In this document: piece after piece, positions 1 to 6,558 of the stretch
How positions within the stretch are numbered: position 1 is the stretch's first letter
Layout: each line of letters opens with the position of its first letter
DNA from: JAKLKS01 sp964370855
Lineage (GTDB): Bacteria > Planctomycetota > JAJSAM01 > JAKLKS01
NCBI GenBank assembly: GCA_964370855.1
Contig: CAYJMF010000078.1
Location: forward strand, 1-22,193
DNA length: 22,193 bases
Direction: 5' to 3'
The notes under the pieces: generated by a model
Seen by the model: only the letters and a program-made list of their open reading frames with translations
Databases searched by the model: none
Told to the model about the DNA's origin: nothing
Translations under genes and position numbers: made by a program

Positions 1-60
1 GGCGGGGGCGGGGGCGAGACCCTTCCTCCCGGGAGATGATGTTTCGCCCCCGCCCCCGCC
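1..60. repeat. GC-rich inverted repeat (hairpin)
   Basis: Positions 1-20 and 41-60 are inverted copies matching at 19 of 20 bases, built from GGGGGC units, around a 20-nt centre that contains the palindrome CTCCCGGGAG. It lies downstream of the leftward acetyltransferase stop and directly adjoins the 33-nt repeat at 58-90. It could act as a transcription terminator or as part of a composite intergenic repeat. No T-tract is visible on the leftward strand within the window, so terminator function is uncertain. Confidence 0.6.
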
Positions 61-90
61 GCCAATCTGGGTCGGGTTCAGTATGGCGGC
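58..90 (-). repeat. Dispersed ACCCGACCC-core repeat, copy A
   Basis: This 33-nt element, read on the minus strand, has 7-bp arms GCCGCCA/TGGCGGC around a 19-nt loop containing ACCCGACCC. It begins immediately after the TAG stop of the acetyltransferase at 91-93. It matches the element at 22091-22123 at 32 of 33 positions, in opposite orientation. It also shares its core (ATAC, then ACCCGACCC, then GATT) with the inverted repeat at 3622-3729. Function is unknown; it could be a REP-like or terminator-associated repeat. Confidence 0.8.
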
Positions 91-924
91 CTACCACGTC
101 CATTCGCGGAAGTCGCCCACGGGGCGATAGCCGATCTTCGGGTAGATGGAGTTGGAGATCGGGTTGGCGAGGTCGGTGAAGAGGTAGCAGTGCTTCCGGC
201 CCCCGGCGAGGACCTCGGCGGAGAGGGCGGCGACGAGGGAGGTCGCGTAGCCGCGGCAGCGGTCGCCGGGCGGGGTGTAGACGGCCCCGATGCGGGCCCC
301 CGTCGGGGAGAAGCCGGAGACGGCGGCCTGGCTGACGACCCGCGCGCCGTCCTGCCAGAGGCGGAGGCGGCCCGCCGCGATGGCGTCCTCCGCCATCTCC
401 CTCGGGGTGCGGGAGAGCGCCTGGGGGTGGGTGTCCAGGAGGAACGAGGCGTAGTATTCTGCCGCCGTCTCGAGATCGCCGGGCTCCGCGGGCCGCATGC
501 GGCCGGGGACAGGGGGCGGGGGGATCACCCGCTCGAGGGCGAAGGAGCGCAGCTCCCGCCGCGGGACCGCCCGCAGCCCGCGGGGCAGGGTCCAGGCGGC
601 CGCGAAGACGTTCACGCACTCCACGGGCCCGTGGGCGCCGGGCACCGGGAACCCCCCCGCCGCGAGGTCCTCCGCGAGGAGGGCCGCCGCCCCCGCCGGG
701 ACGTAGACGGCGACCTGGTGCGGGGGCGTCATGAGGGCGGCGCCCACCACCCGCCCCCTCGATTCCACGGTGGCGAAGTAGTTGGCCCCGGGGTATCGAC
801 CCGCCGCGTCCCTGCAGGTGCGTGCGATGGCGAGAGGGAGGTGGTTCCGCGCCTCGTCGGCGGCGAGGTACCCCTCCGCCGCGTCGAGGAACGCCGCCGC
901 CCCGTCGAACCTGACAACCCGCAT
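91..924 (-). CDS. GNAT family N-acetyltransferase (277 aa)
   Basis: This is probably an acetyl-CoA-dependent N-acetyltransferase of the GNAT superfamily; the substrate is not predictable. The recognisable GNAT fold is C-terminal: a beta strand ending VYTPP at about 215-219, the acetyl-CoA pyrophosphate loop RCRGYA (R222, G225, A227; R/Q-x-x-G-x-G/A), and the closing N-x-x-S-N-x-x-Y and IGYRPVG segments at about 254-270. The N-terminal ~140 residues look like a diverged second acetyltransferase-like half, as in two-domain GNAT proteins. The ATG at 924 lies 6 nt after a TAGGAT box and has no Shine-Dalgarno sequence, suggesting a leaderless mRNA. The gene stands alone, divergent from the CoA ligase, and its TAG stop abuts a repeat element. 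Confidence 0.85.
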   Translation of the reverse strand: MRVVRFDGAAAFLDAAEGYLAADEARNHLPLAIARTCRDAAGRYPGANYFATVESRGRVVGAALMTPPHQVAVYVPAGAAALLAEDLAAGGFPVPGAHGPVECVNVFAAAWTLPRGLRAVPRRELRSFALERVIPPPPVPGRMRPAEPGDLETAAEYYASFLLDTHPQALSRTPREMAEDAIAAGRLRLWQDGARVVSQAAVSGFSPTGARIGAVYTPPGDRCRGYATSLVAALSAEVLAGGRKHCYLFTDLANPISNSIYPKIGYRPVGDFREWTW

Positions 925-930
925 CGCGGA

Positions 931-936
931 ATCCTA
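931..936 (-). promoter_or_regulatory. Leaderless-type -10 box for the GNAT gene
   Basis: TAGGAT on the minus strand ends exactly 6 nt before the ATG at 924, with no purine-rich ribosome binding site between. No -35 match is seen 17 bp further upstream. The same geometry occurs at metG, at the lipoprotein starting at 9634, and at the second GNAT gene. Confidence 0.5.
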
Positions 937-971
937 CACCCTCCCGCCGCGCCCGCAGGGCCGGGTTGGCG

Positions 972-1000
972 TTGACTCCGCCCCGGGCCCCTCCTAGAGT
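972..1000 (+). promoter_or_regulatory. Sigma-70-type promoter for the CoA ligase operon
   Basis: TTGACT (972-977) and TAGAGT (995-1000) are separated by 17 bp, close to the sigma-70 consensus. Transcription would start near 1007. A strong Shine-Dalgarno sequence, GGAAAGGAGG (1011-1020), follows 4 nt before the ATG at 1025. This is the best canonical promoter plus RBS in the window. Confidence 0.7.
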
Positions 1001-1024
1001 GGCGCCCCGAGGAAAGGAGGCCCC

Positions 1025-2374
1025 ATGGCGGCGAAGCCGGGCATCGCGCCCGACGAGTACTGGAACCCGCGTCACGAGACCATGCCCCGGGCCGAGATCA
1101 CCGCCATCCAGGTGGCCAAGATGAAGCGCCAGCTCGCCTGGTCCTGGGAGCGATCCCCCTTCCACCGCCGCCGCTGGGAGGCCGCCGGCTTCCGGCCGGA
1201 CCAGTTCCGCTCCCTCGACGACCTCCGCCGCATCCCCCCCATGACCCGGGCCGAGTGGATGGAGGCCCAGGCGGAGAAGCCCCCCTACGGGGACCTCCCC
1301 GCCGCGGACCCCGCCGTCGCCATCCGCCTCCACACCACCAGCGGCACCACGGGCCGCATGCCGCTGCGCGCGCTGGACGGCATGCGCGACTGGGAATGGA
1401 TCGCCGAGATGTGGTGCCACGGCTTCCACGCCTTCGGCGTGCGTCCCTCGGACACCGTCTTCTTCGCCTTCTCCTACGCCTCCTTCATCGGGTTCTGGGG
1501 CGCCCACTACGCCTGCGAGAAGCTCGGCGCCCTCGTCATCCCCTCGGGGAGCCTGCCCACGGACACCCGGGTGAAGCTCATCGTCGAGAACGGGGCGACC
1601 ACGGTGTGCGCGACCCCCACCTACGTGCTCCGCCTCGCGCAGGTGGCCCGCGAGCTGGGCATCGATCTCCGGAAGGAGGGGAAGGTGGACAAGATCATCC
1701 TCTCCGGCGAGCCCTCGGGCTCGGTCCCCGCCGTGCGCCGGAAGATCGAGGAGACCTGGGGCGCCCCCTGCGGGGACTCGGCGGGGATGACGGAGATCGG
1801 CACCATCATGATGTTCGAGTGCCGCCACCGGCCCGGCGGCATGCACATCCTCGAGGACCACTTCATCGAGGAGGTGCTGGATCCGGAGAGCGGCGAGCCC
1901 GTCGGCCACGGCGAGCGGGGGGAGCGGGTCGTCACATCCTTCGGCCGCGGCATCCTGCCCCTCGTCCGCTACCGGACCCGCGACCTCGTCTGCCGCGTGC
2001 CCGCCTCCTCCTGCACCTGCGGCCGCACATTCGACATCTACCAGGGCGGCATCCTCGGGCGCGTGGACGACATGCACAAGATCCGGGGGACCAACGTCTA
2101 CCCGCGCGCCGTGGAGGCCATCGTCCGCGAGCACGCCCTCGTCGAGGAGTTCCAGATCGTGCTCTGGCGCGAGAAGGACCGGGACGAGATCACGGTGCGC
2201 TGCGAGCTCCAGAAGGGCTCCGAGGACCACTGGCCCTCCATCAAGAAGGCCCTGGACCACGACCTCGCGCAGGCCCACGAGAACCTGCGCTTCGAGCTGG
2301 AGCTGGCCGACGCGGGGTCGCTGCCGCGCTTCGAGCTGAAGGCGAAGCGGCTGGTGGACAAGAGGGAGTACTAG
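1025..2374 (+). CDS. PaaK-like (phenylacetate-CoA ligase family) AMP-forming acyl-CoA ligase
   Basis: This is a 449-aa cytoplasmic adenylate-forming enzyme that activates a carboxylic acid, probably aromatic, to its CoA thioester using ATP. Visible motifs are the phosphate-binding loop TTSGTTGR (104-111), GMTEIG (254-259), YRTRD (316-320) with the nucleotide-binding D320, a CxCGR segment, the hinge GRVDDM (345-350) followed by KIRGTNVYP, and the C-terminal RFELKAKRLVD with candidate catalytic lysines. Length and motif order fit PaaK rather than the longer acyl-CoA synthetases. The start has an excellent Shine-Dalgarno. It heads an operon with the 75-aa protein and the M28 peptidase and converges on kynAUB, whose end product is anthranilate. 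Anthranilate (2-aminobenzoate) is therefore a candidate substrate, but this is inference from context only. Confidence 0.88.
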   Translation: MAAKPGIAPDEYWNPRHETMPRAEITAIQVAKMKRQLAWSWERSPFHRRRWEAAGFRPDQFRSLDDLRRIPPMTRAEWMEAQAEKPPYGDLPAADPAVAIRLHTTSGTTGRMPLRALDGMRDWEWIAEMWCHGFHAFGVRPSDTVFFAFSYASFIGFWGAHYACEKLGALVIPSGSLPTDTRVKLIVENGATTVCATPTYVLRLAQVARELGIDLRKEGKVDKIILSGEPSGSVPAVRRKIEETWGAPCGDSAGMTEIGTIMMFECRHRPGGMHILEDHFIEEVLDPESGEPVGHGERGERVVTSFGRGILPLVRYRTRDLVCRVPASSCTCGRTFDIYQGGILGRVDDMHKIRGTNVYPRAVEAIVREHALVEEFQIVLWREKDRDEITVRCELQKGSEDHWPSIKKALDHDLAQAHENLRFELELADAGSLPRFELKAKRLVDKREY

Positions 2375-2380
2375 GAGACC

Positions 2381-2608
2381 ATGGGCGACACCACCGACAT
2401 CATCTACCCGAAGGACCTGGCCGGCCGTCCCGTGGACGAGCTCCACCAGGAGATCGGCTGGCTCTACCGCAAGACGAAGGCCATGCTCTCGCGGGACGAC
2501 CTCCCCCCCTGCGCCCGCCGGAACCTCATGAAGTCCCTGGCCTGCCTCTACCAGGTCGTGAACGACGCGGGCATCGAGTTCGAGCACCTCTACGACCTGG
2601 GCGTGTGA
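2381..2608 (+). CDS. Small conserved-looking protein of unknown function (75 aa)
   Basis: I do not recognise this family. The ATG lies 6 bp after the ligase stop; TAGGAG, overlapping that stop, acts as its Shine-Dalgarno. Its TGA overlaps the GTG of the M28 gene in a GTGA arrangement, so translational coupling on both sides supports a real gene. The product is acidic and mostly helical, with no signal peptide or membrane segment. It has two cysteines (the PPCAR and LACLY segments) and ends EHLYDLGV. Tight linkage to the CoA ligase suggests an accessory role for that enzyme, but no function can be assigned. Confidence 0.7.
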   Translation: MGDTTDIIYPKDLAGRPVDELHQEIGWLYRKTKAMLSRDDLPPCARRNLMKSLACLYQVVNDAGIEFEHLYDLGV

Positions 2609-3705
2609 GGGTGGAGCTGCGGATCCTCCCGCGGGGCCGCCGCGCCTGGATCCGCTGCGCCGCGGTGCTCGGGATCCCGGCGCTCTTCTTCTCCGTCTCC
2701 GGCTGGTGGATCACGTCCATGCCCGGGACCTCCTTCCGCGGCCCCCTCCCGCCGGCGACGGCGGAAGAGGTGGCCCTCGCGGCGCGCCTCCGCGGGCACG
2801 TGGAGACGCTGGCGGGGACCATCGGGAAGCGCGGGGTCTTCGCCCCGGAGGCCCTCGAGCGGTCGGCCCGCTTCCTCGAGGAGGAGTGGCGGCGGCAGGG
2901 GCACGCCCCCCGCCGCCTCCCCTACCGGGCCCTCGGCATCGAGGTGGCCAACCTCGAGGTGGAGATTCCCGGTGGTGCCCGGGGCAGCGAGATCCTCGTG
3001 GTCGGCGCCCACTACGACAGCGACTCGGCGACGCCGGGAGCCGACGACAACGCCTCCGGGGTGGCGGCACTGCTGGAGATCTCCCGCGCCTTCGCGGGGC
3101 GGAAACCGGCCCGCACGGTCCGCTTCGCCGCCTTCGTCAACGAGGAGCCCCCCTGGTTCCAGAACGAGGGGATGGGGAGCCTCGACTACGCATTCGCCTG
3201 CCGGAAGCGCGGCGACGACGTGCGCGCCATGCTCTGCCTCGAATCGCTGGGCTACTACGACCCGGCCGAGAACACCCAGAAGTACCCCTTCCCCTTCTCC
3301 ACCGTCTACCCCTCCACGGGGGACTTCCTCTGCTTCGTCGGCCGGGCCTCGGAGCGCTCCCTCGTGCGGCAGTGCGTGGCCGCCTTCCGCGGGAGGGCGA
3401 CCCTCCCCTCGGAAGGGGCGGCGCTCCCGGAGTTCGTCCCCGGCGCCGGGCTCTCCGACCACTGGTCCTTCTGGCGGGCCGGGTACCCGGCGGTGATGGC
3501 GACGGACACCGCCCCCTTCCGCAACGAGCGGTACCACTCCGGCTCCGACACGCCGGGGACCCTCGACTACGGGAGGATGGGGAGGGCCGTGGAGGGCCTC
3601 ATCGCCGTCGTCGAGGAGCTGGGGGGATACGGTACCCGACCCGATTCATCGGGGTTGGGTGATGGGCACTCGCCCGACCGGAGGACTCGATCCCGACCCC
3701 GATGA
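2605..3705 (+). CDS. M28 family zinc metallopeptidase, membrane-anchored, with a repeat-encoded C-terminal tail
   Basis: This is an aminopeptidase-type M28 hydrolase (366 aa), probably exported or anchored by the N-terminal hydrophobic stretch at about 13-37. Zinc-site motifs are in order: AHYDSD (H136, D138), GADDNASG (bridging D147), VNEEPPWF (catalytic E180, E181), LESLGYYD, and YHSGSDT (H311). M28 also contains glutaminyl cyclases, so the substrate is open. I chose the GTG at 2605 because its GTGA overlap with the 75-aa gene implies coupling; GTG 2611 is an alternative. The enzymatic domain appears complete by about residue 339 (VVEELG). The last ~27 residues are encoded by the inverted repeat at 3622-3729 and the TGA lies inside that repeat, so the tail is probably an acquired read-through extension. 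Confidence 0.87.
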   Translation: MRVELRILPRGRRAWIRCAAVLGIPALFFSVSGWWITSMPGTSFRGPLPPATAEEVALAARLRGHVETLAGTIGKRGVFAPEALERSARFLEEEWRRQGHAPRRLPYRALGIEVANLEVEIPGGARGSEILVVGAHYDSDSATPGADDNASGVAALLEISRAFAGRKPARTVRFAAFVNEEPPWFQNEGMGSLDYAFACRKRGDDVRAMLCLESLGYYDPAENTQKYPFPFSTVYPSTGDFLCFVGRASERSLVRQCVAAFRGRATLPSEGAALPEFVPGAGLSDHWSFWRAGYPAVMATDTAPFRNERYHSGSDTPGTLDYGRMGRAVEGLIAVVEELGGYGTRPDSSGLGDGHSPDRRTRSRPR

Positions 3706-3729
3706 ATCGGGTCGGGTACCGTATCCCCC
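3622..3729. repeat. Perfect 33-bp inverted repeat with the ACCCGACCC core
   Basis: The left arm (3622-3654) and right arm (3697-3729) are perfect reverse complements of 33 bp with a 42-bp spacer. Each arm contains the palindrome CCCGATTCATCGGG and the ATAC/ACCCGACCC/GATT core found at 58-90 and 22091-22123. It lies between the convergent M28 and kynB genes. The right arm begins, on the minus strand, with the G of kynB's TAG stop. The left arm is translated as the tail of M28. It could form a large cruciform or RNA hairpin and serve as a bidirectional terminator. No transposase is nearby. Confidence 0.9.
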
Positions 3730-4361
3730 TACACCCTCTCCAGCAGCGCCCGCACCGGCGCCGCGTCGAGGCCGGGCCACCGCAGGGGCGGCGCGACGAG
3801 GCGCCACCGTCCCGGGGCCGCCTTCGACAGGTCGAGGTTCTCGAGGATGGCGACGCCGCCGGAGAGGAGCGCACGGTGGGCGTCCATGGTCTTGCTGTCC
3901 CGGTGATCGACGCTCGGCGTGTCGATGCCGAAGAGGACGACCCCCGCCTCCGCGAGGACGGCCGCCGAGGAGCCGACCAGGTGGGCGAAGCGGGCCGGGA
4001 AGGCACGCGGGTCCTGGCGCCTCCGCGTCCGGACGAGGATCCGCTCGCCGCGGCGCGGCTTCCACCGCCGCACCTCGGCCTCCGTCAGCGGCCCGGTGCC
4101 GATGCGCTCCACGACCCGGCAGGGCCCGACGTACCTCCCGACGTCCACCTCGCCGATGCCCGGCGCCCCGGCGAGGAAGTGGTTCGGCGCATCGGCGTGG
4201 GTCCCGTTGTGGGGCGACGTCGTCACCCGCGACACCGTCACCGACGCCCCGTCCTCCAGGCGGCAGGCCCACTCCGAGGAGAAGGGGGTGTCCCCGGGCC
4301 AGCAGGCGATGGAGGCGTCCACGGGCTGGCTGATGTCGAGGAGGATCCGCCGCCGCGCCAT
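3729..4361 (-). CDS. kynB: Kynurenine formamidase (arylformamidase)
   Basis: It hydrolyses N-formyl-L-kynurenine to L-kynurenine and formate, step 2 of the kynurenine pathway, in the cytoplasm. The 210-aa product is typical of the cyclase/KynB family. It has DIS at 9-11 and WPGDTP at 21-26, and the metal-binding signature HNGTHADAPNHF with H51, H55, D57 and H61. Further on come GIDTPSVD and a conserved ILENLDL segment near the C-terminus. The ATG shares one base with the kynU TGA (TGATG), so it is translationally coupled as the last gene of the kynA-kynU-kynB operon. The TAG stop abuts the 33-bp inverted repeat. The gene order and partners strongly support the assignment over a generic cyclase. 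Confidence 0.94.
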   Translation of the reverse strand: MARRRILLDISQPVDASIACWPGDTPFSSEWACRLEDGASVTVSRVTTSPHNGTHADAPNHFLAGAPGIGEVDVGRYVGPCRVVERIGTGPLTEAEVRRWKPRRGERILVRTRRRQDPRAFPARFAHLVGSSAAVLAEAGVVLFGIDTPSVDHRDSKTMDAHRALLSGGVAILENLDLSKAAPGRWRLVAPPLRWPGLDAAPVRALLERV

Positions 4362-5587
4362 CAGGTCACCGTCCGCTTCACGCGGGCGTGGGCCTCCCAG
4401 GCCCCGGAGTCGAGGATGTCGCGCATCGCGGCCACGGCGTCGTCCAGTTCCCTGTCCCTCGTGTAGAAATGGGGGGAGAGCCGGACACCGGCGCCGGGGC
4501 GGAAGTCCACCACCACGTCCCGGGCGTTGAGCTCCGCCGCCACCGCCGCCCCGTGGGGGACGTCGATGGCCACGGTGCCGCCGCGCCGCTCCGGGTCGGC
4601 GTGGGCCGTCGTCCTCCAGCCCTCCCGCGCCGCCAGGGCGAGGAGCCGCGTCGTCTGCCGCACCGACTTCTCCCGCACCGCCTCCGCGCCGATGTCGCCG
4701 AGGATGGTGATCCCCGCCCGGGCCGCGTACAGCGCCGGGATGTTCGGCGTCCCCGTGAGGAACCGCCACCCGTCCTCGCGGAATCGGATGGGCCCGGCCT
4801 CGAAGGCGAAGGGGGCGGCGTGGGCCTGCCAGCCCGTGACCCGGGGTTTGAGCGCCTTCCGCAGGTCGGGCCGCACGTAGAGGTAGGCCGCGCCGGGGCC
4901 GCCGCAGAGCCACTTGAGGGCACCGCCCACGGCGAAGTCCACCCCCAGCCCCGTCACGTCCACGGGCACCGTCCCCGCGGACTGGAAGACGTCGAGGCAG
5001 ACCCGGGCGCCGACCTTGCGCGCCCGCTCCATGACCGCCGCGGCGTCCACCACGTAGGAGGAGCGGAAGAGCACGTGGGAGAGGGGGACCAGCGCCGTGT
5101 TCCGGTCGATGGCGGCCAGCAGACGGTCCATGGGGAGCGTGACCCCGTCCTCGCTCTTCACCACCTCGAGCTCGAGCCCCTGGGAGCGCAGGCGGTGGTA
5201 GAGGTAGAGGAGCGAGGGGAACTCCATGTCCACCATGACCACCTTGCGCCGCGGGCCGCGGCGGAAGTCGAAGCAGGAGGCGACGATGGCGGAGGCCAGG
5301 GTGACGTTCTGGTGCATCGTGACGGAGCCCGGGGGCGCGCCGATGACGCGGCCCACGAGGTCCCCCACGGAGACGGCCATCTCCCACCAGCCCTCGCCCC
5401 AGGCCCGCACGCCGCGCGTCGCCCAGGTGTCGGCGTACTCGGCGAGGTCCTCCCGCGCCCCCTCCGGCATGGCGCCGAGGGAGTTGGAGATGAGGTAGGT
5501 GGTCTTCCCGACGATGGGGAACCGCTTCCGCCAGCGGTCCAGCGGGTCCTTCGCGGGGGACAGCGGCCTAGGGATCGACGGGGTCAT
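4361..5587 (-). CDS. kynU: Kynureninase
   Basis: This PLP-dependent fold-type I (aminotransferase class V-like) enzyme cleaves L-kynurenine to anthranilate and L-alanine. The 408-aa length is normal. The N-terminal YLISNSLGAMP (about 34-44) is the family's substrate-side signature. LDVFQSAGTVPVD includes the aspartate that contacts the pyridine ring. The Schiff-base lysine is K225 in GGALKWLCGGPG, which is followed by the kynureninase CGGPG. RFLTGTPNIPALY lies further on. I chose the ATG at 5587 because it overlaps the kynA stop as ATGA; upstream in-frame codons lie inside kynA. As the middle gene of kynAUB, its anthranilate product is the branch point to CoA activation or other use. Confidence 0.95.
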   Translation of the reverse strand: MTPSIPRPLSPAKDPLDRWRKRFPIVGKTTYLISNSLGAMPEGAREDLAEYADTWATRGVRAWGEGWWEMAVSVGDLVGRVIGAPPGSVTMHQNVTLASAIVASCFDFRRGPRRKVVMVDMEFPSLLYLYHRLRSQGLELEVVKSEDGVTLPMDRLLAAIDRNTALVPLSHVLFRSSYVVDAAAVMERARKVGARVCLDVFQSAGTVPVDVTGLGVDFAVGGALKWLCGGPGAAYLYVRPDLRKALKPRVTGWQAHAAPFAFEAGPIRFREDGWRFLTGTPNIPALYAARAGITILGDIGAEAVREKSVRQTTRLLALAAREGWRTTAHADPERRGGTVAIDVPHGAAVAAELNARDVVVDFRPGAGVRLSPHFYTRDRELDDAVAAMRDILDSGAWEAHARVKRTVT

Positions 5588-6462
5588 GCGGGGGGTGCCT
5601 CCGACGCCTCGCCCTTGGCGAGGTGGGTGCGCACGGCCCAGATCTCGGGGAAGAAACGCCCGGAGAGGGTCCGCTCCAGGTAGGGGACGCCCTGGGAGCC
5701 GCCGGTCCCCCACTTCCGCCCGATCATGCGCTCCACCATGAAGACGTGGTGGCGGCGCCAGAGGGCCACCTGCGCGTCCACCTCGAGGAGGGCCTCGAGG
5801 ACCTCCTCGAGGAGGGGGTGCTTCGCCGGCGCCTCGTAGATCTCCTTGAGGGCGCCGATGCGACGGCGGCCCTCCGGGGAGTCGGCCCCCTCGCCGGCGG
5901 CCTCGGGCCAGTCGAAGCCGCGGGCGCGGAGCATGGAGCCCAGGCGGTCGGGGATGGAGGGCGCCTCCAGACGCTTCTCGAGGCGGGCGGCGCGGTGGGG
6001 CCGGGCGGCGTGGTGCTTCAGGTGGCCCGCGTCCTTGAGTCCCCAGGCCGCCTCCATCTCGCGGAACTGGAAGGACTGGAACCCGCTGGCCGGCTCCAGC
6101 ACGTCGCGGAAGCCGAGGAAGCGGGCCGGCTTCATGGAGTCGAGGAGACCGATCTGCTCCTGCATCCCCCGCGCGATGCGGGCGATGCGGCGGCAGAGGT
6201 GGACCACCTCGCGGAGCGAGCCGTCGTCGCCCCGGTGGAGCATGGCGGCCACGCGATCGGATTCGTGGAGGAGGAGACGGAACCAGAGCTCGAAGACCTG
6301 GTGGACGACGATGAACTGCATCTCGTCATGGTGGGGCGGCTTCGATTCCGGGTGCTGGAGGCGGAGGAGATCGTCCACCCGGAGGTAGTCGGCGTAGTTG
6401 AGGCGCCCCGCGGGGACCGGGGGCGGGGGGGCGTCGTCGGGGCGTCGTTCGGGGTCTGCCAA
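5584..6462 (-). CDS. kynA: Tryptophan 2,3-dioxygenase
   Basis: This heme enzyme (tetrameric in known members) oxidises L-tryptophan to N-formylkynurenine, the committing step of the pathway. The 292-aa protein carries family hallmarks: LNYADYL (21-27), HDEMQFIVVHQ with distal H54, FQSFQFRE with substrate-carboxylate R134, WRRHH with the predicted heme-ligating H239, then RMIG and GTGGS (252-256, T253). RFFPEIW follows at about 269-275. The start is TTG at 6462, preceded by GGAG with 7-nt spacing; no ATG occurs before the essential YADYL region. It is the first gene of the leftward kynA-kynU-kynB operon, divergent from metG across 96 bp. Confidence 0.96.
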   Translation of the reverse strand: MADPERRPDDAPPPPVPAGRLNYADYLRVDDLLRLQHPESKPPHHDEMQFIVVHQVFELWFRLLLHESDRVAAMLHRGDDGSLREVVHLCRRIARIARGMQEQIGLLDSMKPARFLGFRDVLEPASGFQSFQFREMEAAWGLKDAGHLKHHAARPHRAARLEKRLEAPSIPDRLGSMLRARGFDWPEAAGEGADSPEGRRRIGALKEIYEAPAKHPLLEEVLEALLEVDAQVALWRRHHVFMVERMIGRKWGTGGSQGVPYLERTLSGRFFPEIWAVRTHLAKGEASEAPPA

Positions 6463-6546
6463 GGACGATCTCCGGGCCCGCGCTGCCCCCCGCTTCTACC
6501 GCCCCCGCCGCCGCCGGGAAAGGGAGAACGCCCCCCCCCGCGCCCC

Positions 6547-6552
6547 TACAAT
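6547..6552 (+). promoter_or_regulatory. Leaderless-type -10 box for metG
   Basis: TACAAT ends exactly 6 nt (cccggg) before the metG ATG at 6559, with no Shine-Dalgarno and no clear -35. The geometry implies transcription starting at or next to the start codon. The 96-bp kynA-metG divergent region also has a TAGAAG about 30 nt upstream of kynA on the minus strand, a weak -10 candidate. Confidence 0.5.
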
Positions 6553-6558
6553 CCCGGG

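Noticed and set aside
3622..3729. CRISPR array or insertion-sequence ends
   Set aside because: There is only one pair of inverted arms, with no regular spacers, no direct repeats and no transposase or Cas gene in the window.
3729..5387. 552-codon minus-strand frame over kynU and kynB
   Set aside because: Its N-terminal part is the shifted frame of kynU (Arg/Gly/Pro-rich, low complexity); only the part from 4361 down is the real kynB.
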